Shown: piece by piece, positions 31,633-43,734 of the stretch | Numbering within the stretch: the stretch's first letter is position 1 | How the letters are laid out: each line of letters starts with the position of its first letter | NCBI GenBank assembly: GCA_030704615.1 | Contig: CM060734.1 | Location: 44,286,042-44,350,041 of the forward strand | DNA length: 64,000 nucleotides | DNA from: Takakia lepidozioides | Taxonomy: Eukaryota; Streptophyta; Takakiopsida; Takakiales; Takakiaceae | Reading direction: 5' to 3' | The notes under the pieces: model-generated | Databases searched by the model: none | What the model was told of the DNA's origin: nothing | Seen by the model: the letters and a program-made list of their open reading frames with translations, nothing else | Position numbers and translations under genes: made by a program

Positions 31633-34600
31633 ATGCCGGTTCCTGTGGTGGACGAAGAGTACAAGAAAAGTATAGAGAAGGCCCGACGCGATTTGCGCGC
31701 CTTCATCGCTGAAAAGAATTGCGCTCCTATTATGCTCCGGCTTGCGTAAGGCCCTGTTCCCGTCTGGTTACTAGTCATTTTTGTTCAACACATTATGTTC
31801 GGGGGGTTGAAAGTAGAAGGGAGGAGGTTGTATGCCGTCGTCCATCTCAGAATTGTGAAGATTTTTCGATCACAAATCATCTACTTTCATGCTTTCAGCC
31901 CTTGCTCAGACGTGAGGATTAGTATGAGGCATATCGAAATTTCTGGCGTAGACATATCTTTGCAATACGCGCATTTACAGCTATTCCTGCCTATGTGATC
32001 GAAACATTGAAACGCACTCATGCGTTCGCTAGACCATAAATAGACGAGATTTCAGCGTAAAAAAAGGGTTCTGCTCATACTGGCAATTCCGTGGAACACC
32101 GCCAAAATTTGTCTCCAAATTAATTCGTTCTACTTTTATCATCGGAGAGCCTCACTGCTGCATCTCGGGTGTTAAGACAGTGTTCAAATTCTGTTTGTTT
32201 GTTCTACAGTACATTGTAAGTGCTATCAGACGAAGATGGGCCTACAATAATTGAATCACTTTCTCAGGTCTGAAAGTATGTTCTTTTCGTCATTCTCTTC
32301 TAGCCTCGCAGAGTTCGCTGACTGTTAGCGCTTGTGTCCAGATGGCACGACGCAGGCACTTACGATGCACGCACGAAAACGGGAGGTCCTAATGGTTCCA
32401 TCAGGAGTGAGCGTGAGTACACCCACGGTGCAAATAGCGGCATCAAAATTGCCATTGATTTCTGTGGTACTTATTCGTGTCTCTTATCACCTACCAAATA
32501 AGAACTTTTGCAAGTATGCAGAGACTGAGGAAATAAAAAAGATTTGGATTGCTGGTGTTTGTCAATGATTTGGTGCAAATTTCCGGTGGTTAGAGCTTTG
32601 ATGTCTTGTTCTGAATACTAGTTAAGCTTAAGGTGAACAAGGATGGGATATTATGGCCCCCCACAGCCCTGTCAATAAGTATCATCCTATTTCGTCGGAA
32701 CTAATTTGATCAGTTAGTGGAACTTCGCAAGGAACCTGTCGATTTGAGAAATACTTCTAGCAGAAAATAAGGTGAAAGGTCATGTAGACAATAAATGGAG
32801 AACTCATACTTGACACATTCTAAGTAGTAGTGCTTACACTCTCCTATAGTTTTGAAGCTAGTCTGGCAGAGTGGGTCTTAAGGAGACTGAGATTTTGTGC
32901 AGAGACTCTGCCTCTCGATAGGTCTGGCCTCCTCTCTCATCCGATGTGCTTGATTAAAATGCTCACAAGACTTGGAGTGAAGCAAAACTCTTCAGAGTCT
33001 TGCTTCGCATATGCTCATGAAAGCCACCCATCTCCTTGAGGAGCTTGTTGTGAGCCCAGGCTTATCCTCAAATTTGATTTGGATTTACCAATCTCGTCGT
33101 GGTGGCAGAGCAAATCAAACGAAAATGTCCTGTCATTTCATATGCGGATCTTTACCAGGTGAGTAGCTGGTGACATTGGATAGCTGATATTGCAATCTTT
33201 GATGTTGGTTAACGTGATTGGATCCAGTTAATCATTTCCAGTTACTCACTTAGATGAAAATCTATTTGCTTCTGATTTTCACTGAAACAAATGACTCACT
33301 ATATGAATGCAGTATTCTTTTCAGCAATATGCCAATGAAGGAGAACACATGTTCATCATTTATTATCTATTTTATACTGTAAGGAGTTCACCATTTTGGA
33401 TGACCCAAGGAAAAAGAGACTACATATAGGTTTATGACCTTCTTGTATACTCCATTCATTGAGAGAGGGGCGACTTTCATGATGAGGACTTGCTATTTTG
33501 GGGGAATCTAAAAGGTTGGAAGAAGTGCAACATGTGGATGCCAGTGTGGGGACCAACCTGAAGAACCCAATGAATGCTCCCACTCTGATTTTGTCTAAAA
33601 CTTAAGCACAAGGCACCCTTAAAAATATATTTCCTTTGCCTGAAATATGTAATGTTACTTGTACTCACAGTTAGCGGGTGTTGTCGCTGTCGAAGTTACA
33701 GGAGGTCCAACAGTGGAGTTTGTACCAGGACGCAAGGTGGCTTTTCCCCCCTTGCTAGCTTTGTTCTGGATTGCTTGTGTATGGTAATTTTATAGCAGTT
33801 ACTTCCTGCTATATATGAGGAGGTTGATAGTCTGATACTTAGTGAGTGACCCTCATAAGGTTTAAAGACCACACCATTTCATTCAGTTACCTTGCAAATG
33901 CAAATGTGGAGTTTAATCAGCACTCTCGGTCACAGGTGGGGAGGGAAATTGTGTAGGAAGGTGTCCCAAGATCACAAATATTTGTTAGGAGTTTCTAATG
34001 TGTATTTCAGATGGTTACTCATGTATGAAGTACACCTCAATCTTACAGAGAATCTGCTATTGAAAGAATTAAGGTCCACATGTACGCAAAGGCTTCAGAT
34101 AACTTTAATTTCTGTGTGGTTACTAATGTAGTCAAAATTGATAAAATTTCTTTCTTTAGACACAAAGGTGATGGAGCTGCCATTATATTGTAAGCTTGAA
34201 GTATGGATAAGTGATTGTGGATGTGGTTCTAACAGCTTGAGTTGACTAGGTGTATATCCATTTGTTGGTTTGTTTTGCTGTGGGTTTGGTAGGATTCCAT
34301 GGCCACCCCACCAGAGGGGCGACTTCCAGATGCTAGGAAGGGTATGTTCAACTTTCATCTTGGCTGCATTTTGTTATCAGATATCACCTATTCACTCTTA
34401 TCAAAAGATTAGAGTACTTAGTAACCAATGTGAGTTATTTAGGTGGTGCTGGAGCTTTTCGAGTATGAAGCCCTGGAGGATGGTTGTCGACTGTGGCTCT
34501 CTCTCCTAATGATGCCATGCCATTCTACATTTTATCAGTTTGACATAAGCTGAGACATGATTACAGTGGGAAGATCGTTATATTTAAGTCAATAGAAACC

Positions 34601-37104
34601 AAGCCTACAACCCCATCGTTTCTTCCACAGACCATTATCGAAAGAAGACAGTGGCAACCATGCCGACGGTAAGCAGTCAGTTTGAAGGAAAGCTTATCTA
34701 AGTGTGTATGATTTGAGTTTGAATGTGAATCTGACAGCCATGCATATCCCTTGTTTGCAAGAGGTTTGAATTGCTCTGATAGTATTGATCTGGTGGACAG
34801 CTGCAATACTTGGATGAGACAACACAATGTTTTAGATGAATAAATTTTCATTGGTTCTGATCCGGGGGGTACATGAACATAGGGCCACAACATCTGAAGG
34901 ATGTATTCCGCCGAATGGGCTTGTCTGACAAGGACATTGTTGCACTTTCTGGTGGGCATACACTTGTAAGTATCCCACCTTACATTTTACCTGCAGCCCC
35001 AGAAAATAGCTTGATTGATATGGTTGAGTTTCACTCCCAAACCATTGATGCACTTGTGTGATAGAAAAGTTGAGTGTATGCAGGGGTTGTAACTTGGGTA
35101 CAACCTTTGGTTCTTCACCGAGCCAAGTTTCAAGGACTCTTCTCAGAGCACTGTAGAGTCACAGTTCTTCTGCTAAATTTGCAGGCAATTACTGTTTGTG
35201 CCTTCCATAGCTGGCTTGTCCATAACTCGTCACTGCAATTGTGATATGACTAGAGTCGGCAGTCTAGCATTTGTCAGACGGAATGTCTTCATGGATGTCT
35301 GTGCAATGTCCCTTTCGTACGCATGGGCACGAGGAGGGAGAGAACTCAGCCTCTTGTTTGGTGCACCTGACATACTGTTAGGCTTAGGAAGCATAGAGTA
35401 CGAGGTATCATAAATTAATGGAAAAGTCAGACATCATCTCAGAGAACAACACTGGTCCTTGTTCTTCTAGGGAAGAGGACACAAGGATCGATCTGGATTT
35501 GAGGGCCCCTGGACTTCGAATCCATTGAAGTTTGACAACTCCTACTTTCAGTAAGTCTCTCTCTCTCTCCGGATGGTTCCATGGGCCATCCGTGCCCCTC
35601 ATGACTGTTCTTTCTTTCTTACTTTCTGTCTCACTTTCCTGTAACTGGGCGGTTGTTGACTAGAGCGAACCACTCCAGGTTAGTCTAATAAGCTGAAACC
35701 CCTACGACCTGTGCACAGGAGGGTTACTACTCCATGCAGACAATACCCTCAAGAGTGTCATAGCCAATGGTAGCAGGAACAGCCAATGAATATGTCTCCT
35801 TTAATACGTAGTCACATTTGTGTCCAGCTCTAGGGCTATCACAGCATACTTTCTAATATAAAGTCAATGTGGTTATGCATACTAAACCAATGCTCCAATT
35901 CCTTGTAACCAGATTGCTGTTGGTGGTGCGGGAGACCTAGGGCAGGTTTTAGTTGAGTCTCTTATTCACTCTGGCAATCTGAAACCTACAACTAGCTCCA
36001 GGAGATTTTAGTATCGTGTAGGGACTAAGCTGTTAAGGGTACCTCATAGTCAATGTTTGCAGCGAATGGCCAACGACTCTCTCTTTATGCAATTCAAGCA
36101 ATTCGCAGCAATTGTTCTGTTGTCAGGCCAAATCTGCCAGTGTCTTGACTGCCGGTCTACATTTTTCATGTCCTGCACTAGCTTCCTGTTGTTAGTTGTG
36201 ACACTGGCTGTAATTTTCCCTGTGTGTAGCTCTCTGCCTGGCAGGTCTGGTCTTGTTTTAGATATCAGTAGTTAGTACAAAATGAGAACGCATTTTATTT
36301 ACTTCAGTTTGCTAAGGTGGTTTGACTATGGGATGATGACAGAGTACTGTTGAAAGGAGGGTCAGAGGGCCTTCTGCTCTTGCCAACGGACAAGGCATTG
36401 GCGGAAGACTCAGGATTCCGCCCATTTGTAGAACTCTATGCCAAGGTTAGTACCCCAGACCTAAACAAGTTTTCCAAGAAATGGGCACAAAAGATCACAA
36501 GTATAATCCAGCTGGTCAGCAATCCACTTGGACTGCCTGTTTTCCAGAAATAGCTGCAGAAGTCAGCAAGTAGCTGCAGAGTGATGGGATTCAGAGGTGA
36601 AGTTCTGGAAGATTCGAGTAGTCTGTCCAGAGTTGGTAGAGGAGGAAAATAGAGTCAACTTAGAGCTTACAATGGTTCTTAAGTGGGTTCCAAGTACGGT
36701 TATCTACTAACACTAGTAACATCAAATTAGATATCTGGGTGGCATCTCTTCCCCTCATCCGCAACCATAGCAGATGATTGACGGTACCACATTATTGAAA
36801 TGTTTTGCACCTGTTAGGTCCTCCAATCTTGCCGACAAAAACTAATATGCATATGTTCCCTCCCCAACAGGATGAGGAGTTATTTTTTCGGGACTATGCG
36901 GAATCTCACAAGAAGCTCTCGGAACTGGGCTGCAAGGACACCTCACCAGCATTTGCATCTCAGTCTGCCAATAGCAAATCTGCCATTGAAGCTTATGAAA
37001 GTGTGACCACCATCTTGGGACAGGCCTCGGTGGGTGTGGCTGTTGCTACCATTGTTGTTGTTTTGAGTTATCTCTATGAGGCCAAAAGAAAATTGAAGAG
37101 GTGA
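31633..37104 (+). CDS. APX3: Peroxisomal membrane ascorbate peroxidase, nine exons
   Basis: Class I haem peroxidase that reduces hydrogen peroxide with ascorbate. Exons, each with GT/AG borders and matching phases: 31633-31745, 32342-32466, 33109-33158, 33671-33736, 34293-34341, 34883-34965, 35471-35550, 36343-36445, 36871-37104. They give 300 residues (Arabidopsis APX3 has 287). The distal site is R36, W39, H40 (LRLAWHDAGTY); the proximal haem ligand is H160 (SGGHTLGRGH), with W176 and D231. The C-terminus has a membrane segment (about 275-293) followed by KRKLKR, the tail anchor of the peroxisomal/ER membrane isoforms, and no chloroplast transit peptide. All catalytic residues are present, so it looks functional. 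The assignment to the APX3 type is firm; orthology to a particular gene is not tested. Confidence 0.95.
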
Positions 37105-38560
37105 TTGGGAAAGATGCCACAGGGTAAGATATGTGAGATATAGGTAGTCTCGTGGGTCATGCTCTACATGTCAGATGAGCTCTGTTATGAGGGTGTGGAA
37201 AAACACGCATGTCTGAGCAAAGGCATTAGAAAAGTCTACACCTTGAATACTGGCCGAAGTATGAATTCACTATAGCGTTGCATAGCAGTAAATAGCCCAG
37301 CTTAGTATGTACATTCCATGGATTGTTCTTTCTGCTAATGGTTTCAATGGAGCTATTTTTGGTCATTCATAGGTCCTGAATGTTGGAGAATAAAATTGGT
37401 TTTGTTTAGTTCAGGGCATCTGATTAATCAATCCTGATTTCAAGGTTCCGATTTGTGATACTGTATATGCCCCAAGTAACCTTTGAGAAGACTGTTAAAG
37501 AAATTGTGGTAAACTCTGTTATTTCTCCCATCGATTGCAGTCCTACAGCCTCATCCTTCTACCTTCTTGCACCAAAAAACGAGAGAGCAGGAGCTTCTGT
37601 GGGTGTACCTGCTTAGTATGTGCCTGAGGGAGGCTCTGAACCCGTAGTCACAAATTCACGCCAAATTCCCTCAGAGTAGCGCCCTCCTGGACTCAAAAGA
37701 GAGATTTCCTGACCCGATGTTTGCAAATAGTGTGAATTCATTCATGCCCAAGTATGTGTAAGCTATGCTGCAAACTTGAGCACAGCCCCCTTTTTACCCA
37801 GCTGCGGAGGGAAGAGAGAAATGCGGGAAGAAAGACTTCAAAACTTGAATTAGTAGTGTCTCAGGTTTTAGAATATACATTTCTGAAAGTGCTATTGCAA
37901 TGGGAGCAAATTACCTACTCAGCTTCAAGCTCATTACATAAGATCCCTGTAGAACGTAAAGTCCGGAAAAATCCACCACTGCATTATACAGCTGGTAACT
38001 CGACCTGCATCATGGCTTGAACTTGAGCAACAAGAAGAATTTTATTTCATTCTTCCATGAGGGGCTTGACTGAAACATGAATGACCACTGAAGCTACTCA
38101 GCAACTTGCAAGAGACTAGACAATTCAGTGCATGCCTGTTGAGTGTGAGAATCTTTGAAGAGCTTATACCCAATCCTCAGAAATAGGAATCCATTCAAGA
38201 TAAATCCAAATATTGTGTGTTAGCCTAACTGGCAGATTCTCTTCCGAAAAAAAAATGGATACAAAAATGCTCTTCTTCACCTCGTTAAAGTTAGAGGTGG
38301 CAATCAATATCAGAAGCATCCCATTAGCGCAACCATCAGAATACAGCTTCTACTCTGAGAGAGATCAACAGTGTGCCTGTTGTCAACCCTACATGTAGCA
38401 TGCATATACCAGCGGGAATGACGGGAGAGACAGAGAGAGGTACTCAGAATAGTGCATCTGTTGCTTACACCCGGTAGGGATATAAGAGCAGGGATTAGGA
38501 GAAAAAGAGAGCAAGAAAGCGAATTCCTACATATTGACAAACAGCTAATCACCTAAAACC
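37105..38560. other. Intergenic between convergent genes
   Basis: It holds the 3' ends of the ascorbate peroxidase (+) and dehydratase (-) genes. No further gene or repeat was recognised. Confidence 0.6.
37389..37394 (+). terminator. Polyadenylation signal AATAAA
   Basis: AATAAA lies about 285 bp after the ascorbate peroxidase stop codon, in an AT-rich stretch. Plant signals are loose, so this is a plausible rather than proven 3' end. Confidence 0.45.
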
Positions 38561-39673
38561 CTAAACTAGGGGGGTTTCAGCAGGACCTTTCTGTAGCTCT
38601 GCCAATTTCTCCTCCCCAGCCATGGTGAGCATGCGGGGGTGGGGCACTAGGGCGCCTGAAACATCCCCCCACCAGTCTGGGTTGTTGATGTACCACTCCC
38701 TTGTCTTCCGTAGCCCTTCCTCCCAGGTAGTGCGCTCCTGCCACCCTAGATCTTTGAGTTTTGCATCATCCAGAAAGTAGCGCTGGTCGTTGAAAGGCCG
38801 GTTATCCACAAACTGAATCGATTTCTCGCAATCAAAGTTGAACAAATGGCAAATATCTTTAGCAACATCAATTACGCGCCGCTCCTTTTTGGTACCAATG
38901 TTGTATACATGACCAACCTCCCCCTTGTGCAGAACCACCTCAAATGCTTCAGCCACATCTTCACAGTACAGATAGCTACGCACATTGGAGCCGTCCCCAT
39001 GGATGGGCAGTGGCTTGCCCTGCATAGCTAAGAGAATAAACTTGGGAATAAGCTTCTCTGGAAACTGATTCGGCCCATACACATTATTGCCCCGTGTGGT
39101 GATGAAGGGCAGGCCATAAGAGCGGCCATAGGCCATGACCAGCATTTCTGCCCCTGCCTTGGTGGCTGAGTAAGGATTTGTGGGAAGCAACTGGGATGCC
39201 TCATGGTTCCCCACAATGGCATCGGCCTCAGTCTCTCCATACACCTCATCTGTGCTCACATGGATGAAGCGGCGGATGATGCCTGTCACTTTGCAAGCCT
39301 CCAACAGCACGTGTGTCCCATAGATGTTGTTCTTTGTGAACTCGAAGCTGTTGCCGAACGAGTTGTCAACGTGGGTTTGTGCAGCAAAGTGCATGATAGT
39401 GTCAATGCCCTCGGTAATGAGCAGGTAATTCACAAGATCTGCACTGGCAATGTCACCCTTCACGAATTTGAAGTTCCTGGAGGACTTGGAAGGAAATAGA
39501 TTCTTGAGATTTGAGCAATAATCCAACTTGTCCAGCACCACGATCTTGTAATTCGGAAAATTGCGAATCAGTCGATTGGCCACATGCGATGCGATGAAAC
39601 CCGCTGCACCAGTTATCAATATGTTCTGCGGGGTGTACGCATTGTCCTTCGGGGTATGCACTGCTTCCCCCAT
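38561..39673 (-). CDS. UDP-glucose 4,6-dehydratase, single-domain (rhamnose synthase N-terminal type)
   Basis: An intact 370-residue, intronless frame. It is very close to the N-terminal half of plant RHM, the first step of UDP-L-rhamnose synthesis (UDP-glucose to UDP-4-keto-6-deoxyglucose) in the cytosol. NAD-binding GAAGFIA is at 22-28, the catalytic TDE at 141-143 (HVSTDEVYGE), and the Y168/K172 pair in NPYSATK. The RHM hallmark HVDNSFGNSFEFTKNNIYGT is present. Plant RHM proteins are usually about 670 residues, with a C-terminal epimerase/reductase domain; here the protein stops after PHPRMLTMAGEEKL. The stop is clean, so a separate reductase would be needed to finish the pathway. The start ATG at 39673 gives the expected N-terminus. 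Confidence 0.9.
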   Translation of the reverse strand: MGEAVHTPKDNAYTPQNILITGAAGFIASHVANRLIRNFPNYKIVVLDKLDYCSNLKNLFPSKSSRNFKFVKGDIASADLVNYLLITEGIDTIMHFAAQTHVDNSFGNSFEFTKNNIYGTHVLLEACKVTGIIRRFIHVSTDEVYGETEADAIVGNHEASQLLPTNPYSATKAGAEMLVMAYGRSYGLPFITTRGNNVYGPNQFPEKLIPKFILLAMQGKPLPIHGDGSNVRSYLYCEDVAEAFEVVLHKGEVGHVYNIGTKKERRVIDVAKDICHLFNFDCEKSIQFVDNRPFNDQRYFLDDAKLKDLGWQERTTWEEGLRKTREWYINNPDWWGDVSGALVPHPRMLTMAGEEKLAELQKGPAETPLV

Positions 39674-40560
39674 CGCAACCTCGTTGAGAAGCTCTTGGTT
39701 GATCTGCGTGATCTTCCGTCAAACGCTTCTATATCAAACGGTCCAAATCTAGAGACACAATCGCGTTCGTTGGAGTCCGTCTCAGAATGGTCAAAACAGA
39801 GAGCTTGCCCAGCTCAGCATTTGTACCATCTCCAGAGACACAGACACAGGGGATCACCACAGATATCACAACCTAACAGGGCCAAAACTGAAAGCCCCGG
39901 TAAGAGTAATGTCCCGAATTTACAAGCCAGGAAAAATGCGGCTGAAGATACGAGATGCAAAAAGGGTACCAGGAAAAATCCAAGACGAAATCACACGCCA
40001 ACCAAGAGATGGGAAAAGGAACAAACAACCAACCAAAACGAAATGCGGCCTCTACACATACAGACAGAACAAAAAGCTTCGCTCTTCAGACTCTCACGGC
40101 AAAAGCACCCGATGAATCCGAATGTAATGAACCAGCAAGTATAAACACCAGATCAATGCAACTCACCTCAGAAATGAAACACGATAAACGGAGGCGCGGA
40201 CGTGATCACAGCCAACGATGCCACCGAGCAGAGCGATGGCGCTGGAGAGTAGGCGGGCAACGAGGGTCGGAAGCCGCAGGGCAGTTGCAGCCGATTTATG
40301 CGCCCCCATCGTCGTCCTCTCCTCCGGAACCGGAACGCCCCATCCCCACCCCGTTCCACCGTGTATCGCCCCCTCCATCCCCACAACTGCATGTGCCATG
40401 TCCCCATCTGAGCCTGCAATCGATCCCACCGGGCGCATTCCAAGCGGAACGGAGCACTACCAGCCGAGAAAAGCTGGCAACCCACCGATTCCAGTTGAAT
40501 CCATTGAACCCATTAAGACAAAACTGCACAGCTCTAATAGAATGCCCGGGGTTCAAATCC
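39674..40560 (-). promoter_or_regulatory. Leader and probable promoter of the dehydratase gene
   Basis: On the minus strand, GAGGTGAGTTGC at about 40160 could be a splice donor and CACGCAG near 39705 an acceptor, which would give a 5'-UTR intron of about 450 bp. Upstream, 40200-40440 is markedly GC-rich, as plant leaders often are. There is no direct evidence of transcription start. The plus-strand frames through here show no known domain. Confidence 0.35.
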
Positions 40561-42098
40561 TGGGCACCACATGAGGGGGCTTGTATTGTATTGCATTGTT
40601 GCTCAGATTCATGTCTTCAACTGGAAAATGAGAGTTGGATTGTGAGGCCAGTTGGACACGGAGCTATTATTCGCACTTTTCATCCAATCATGTCAAGAAA
40701 GATCCAAACAAACAACAAGCAACACAGAGAAAAGGAGAGAGATGACCCAATTTAGAGTGCACAGAAGTATATGCAGTCTTCCCCCATCCCCATTTATGAA
40801 TGTGTTGGTGGGGGAGACTAGCTATGGCACTCACTCTCGGACTGTACAGGAATGCAGACAGGATGGTTCACCTTGTGTTGATCCCTATTCATCAAAATGG
40901 TCGTAGTTTGTTAGAGACACCAAAAAGTTGTTGAGTCTGTTTACTCCAGGCGTTGCAGTCAGCAGATGTGACTACTTTAGTGTTGAGATCACCGACTCCA
41001 AGAGGTTTTGAGGACGACTATCGAGGGGGATTGACAGGACTATCCGGGGTTTTGAATTCACATACTAAGTGCTTACATGTTCGATTCGTCAAGCAAATGA
41101 AAAATCGGAGAGAAGGATCGACAGCGCGGGAAACAAAGGGGAGGACGGTCCGAGAGGCAGACAGAAGTCAAAATTTTCATAACCGCAAAGTGATCAAACT
41201 TGCAGGTGCTGCGACCTCCAAAAGGTAGTTAGCCCCAAAAAGATATTACCATCCACCCGGAATCTCACTGCCAGACCTACTTGAGAATTGAACACCGTAA
41301 CAATCTCTCATTTCTCTGCTCTCAGAGTCTCTTGATCTTTAAAACCTCACTTCCACTCACTTTCCATGACCACTCCCCTCCCTCTTCCGGCCTCCAGTAC
41401 TCGAACTCAGTGTTCTGCTAAATATCTTCTCTGACATCAACCCTTCACCCGAGATTCCTGACGGATGCAAATTATCGAAGGAAACCTCAGGTGGGGTCGA
41501 AGAGAAATCGTGAAGTTGAGAAGTATAGTAGGCAAGCAGAAGTACGTGGAGGGGAAGGATGGGAAGGAAGTGTACTCGAGGCCATTTGCATATGTTGTAT
41601 AAGTCTGTTTCTTGTTTCTAGATGGAATTTGTAACACTGAGAAGTTGCACCAGTTGAAATTTGATCTTAACAAAACCCTACTCCCCCAGCAAGACCCAAA
41701 TCCATACAACATACAATCGTTACAGTGTGGAACGATGGAGGTCAAAATTAATTGGCGGGCTTACCGAATATGTCTCAAATAAGGGATTTCTTACAATCCC
41801 CACCTCAGGATTTTGTCCCCTACTGTTAGTTGCCAAACAATCGGGTCGGGTTCCTTCTATCAAACAATCGAGAGTCAAATGAAGGGGACCCATAATGCTA
41901 CAAGTTTGAGGTGTTTAGAAGTCTGATGTAGAGAGAAGAGAAGACGCCGCCAGGGCCAACTAAGAGCCACTTCACCTTTGTGGCTACCGCTCCCTTTCGG
42001 GGGTGGGCTGAAGAGTAATAGTGTACTGTAAACAAACTGTCAAAGTGGACTACTTATACAATCACTTGAGTTCCGAATTAATTGAGTACTGTGGACAA
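40560..42098. other. Intergenic, nothing recognised
   Basis: Lies between the upstream side of the dehydratase gene and the 3' end of the kelch F-box gene. No convincing reading frame or repeat was seen. Confidence 0.5.
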
Positions 42099-43274
42099 TC
42101 AGATCTCCAAAGAACATGTCATTTGAGTTACTCCAGCGAACTGATCGTCCCTCTCGAGCACTTCCCAACCGCTGTTGTTGGTCTTCGTGTCTACTACGGC
42201 AGGTTGATACACCAACATCTTGTAACTGTGATCCTCGTCGCTCCGTGAAGGTCCAGAAACTATGATTGCATTGTTGGCAGCAGTAACACAGACAGGGGTT
42301 AGGTCCCATTTTTCTCCATCAGGTGGAGAGCTCAGCACTGACCATGAATTTTTAGCTGCAGAGTAGCGAACAAGCTGTTTTCCAGACAATGCATAAAGCT
42401 GCCCAGACAAGGCAGTCAAGACCCCTGGACTTGAAACTTGGGATCCAACAGCCCACATGTCTTCTATAGTGGTCCAAGTATTGCTGGCAGGATCATACAC
42501 CTCCGCGCTCTTCACAAATTGACCTTGGAAATCTGTAGGATACCCGCTTACCACAAAAAATTTTCCATCGAGTGTCACCCCTGAGCACTCATCCCTCTCC
42601 TCCCTCAAGCGCGGTAGGCTCTCCCACCGATCACTCTCAATGCTGTAAATCTCTGTTGTAGACAGAGCATTTTTGTCATTGTCGTGACCCCCGGCAACGA
42701 TAACATGGTTCCCAATAGCTCCACAAGCAAAGAAAGAGCGGGCGGTGGGCATGTCAGCACACCGGCTCCACGTTTGTGTAGAAAAATTGTACTCATAAAC
42801 AGACCTGACAGTTTCCCAGGTTGATGGATTCCACCCACCGAAAACCACCAGCTTCCCGCTCACTGCGACCAATCTACTAAAAAGGGGAAGGCCTTCGGGT
42901 AATTCTGGGACTGGAGGCAGCCTCTCCCACACACGCTGCTGCTCGTCGTACATGCTAACCCCATAAACGCGAGAAGATGTACACTGAATTGAATCGTGCT
43001 TCGCCAAACTTCTGTTGGGAAGAGCTTGCAACATGCACACGTAGTACTTGGTAGTGCCCGTCTTCTTCCGTTCCTCATAAAACTCTGCGCTGTTCACAAG
43101 GTCTCTCCATTTGCGAGACACCCCCTGCAGCCGCAAATGCGACTGCACTGGGACCCGAAGTAGACACAGGAGCGACACGTCGTCTGGCAGGCCTGGAATG
43201 AGACGCTGATCCACCTCAGTATCCATGCTCATCGAATTCGTCTCCAAGGCCCAGCTAGATCGCTTGGCACACAA
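42099..43274 (-). CDS. F-box/kelch-repeat protein
   Basis: An intronless frame of 391 residues. The F-box is at about 26-66 (LIPGLPDDVSLLCLLRVP then LRLQGVSRKWRDLV), the part that binds SKP1 in an SCF ubiquitin ligase. Kelch repeats follow from about 110 to 330, with LVVFGGWNP, VIVAGGHDND and FFVVSGYPTD and the paired aromatic/Trp positions, forming a beta-propeller that would choose the substrate. The layout resembles the plant KFB/KMD group, whose known members target phenylalanine ammonia-lyase or cytokinin-response regulators; that target is not inferred here. The second Met pair (MSMDTE, from about 43232) is an alternative start. It looks intact. Confidence 0.9.
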   Translation of the reverse strand: MCAKRSSWALETNSMSMDTEVDQRLIPGLPDDVSLLCLLRVPVQSHLRLQGVSRKWRDLVNSAEFYEERKKTGTTKYYVCMLQALPNRSLAKHDSIQCTSSRVYGVSMYDEQQRVWERLPPVPELPEGLPLFSRLVAVSGKLVVFGGWNPSTWETVRSVYEYNFSTQTWSRCADMPTARSFFACGAIGNHVIVAGGHDNDKNALSTTEIYSIESDRWESLPRLREERDECSGVTLDGKFFVVSGYPTDFQGQFVKSAEVYDPASNTWTTIEDMWAVGSQVSSPGVLTALSGQLYALSGKQLVRYSAAKNSWSVLSSPPDGEKWDLTPVCVTAANNAIIVSGPSRSDEDHSYKMLVYQPAVVDTKTNNSGWEVLERDDQFAGVTQMTCSLEI

Positions 43275-43734
43275 CCTGTGCTACAGTAATTTTGAATTCT
43301 GAATCAAATCTAACCCACAAACGGCATGAGCGTTTGTGCTATGATGGGGCTGTGATGCATAAGAGAGAGTCAAACAGACTGACAAACAAGGTCCACGACA
43401 AGAGCTCGATGTTAGTGCGCACCCCACTCTGCTTTCAGATCAGCAGGCTCAAGAAAGATATGGGTTTCGAGCTCGTCTAGACCCCAAGTGTAATCTTCCA
43501 ATCAATGTCAGGTAGAGTGAGAGATGAAAGGCGTGCTGTGCATGCTTGCGATTGTAAGCGGATAAGAATGCAGATCAGATGTGACTGTTTTTTAGAGTAT
43601 CAAGTACATTGCGTTTCTTTCCTTCCTTCTCACTTCTGTATATACTGTATCGCACCCTCACCGTTGCTGAGGTGTATGCGGATAGCTAAAGTAGTATCCC
43701 TAATCTCCAGGACACTACCGGGAATCGACAGATG

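Noticed and set aside
32830-33039. A 69-residue frame within the ascorbate peroxidase gene
   Set aside because: It lies in an intron whose flanking exons join in phase.
40530-40575. tRNA gene (GGTTCAAATCC followed by a sequence ending in GGGCACCA)
   Set aside because: Only a T-arm-like and acceptor-like segment is visible. No matching 5' acceptor strand, D-arm or anticodon arm was found upstream.
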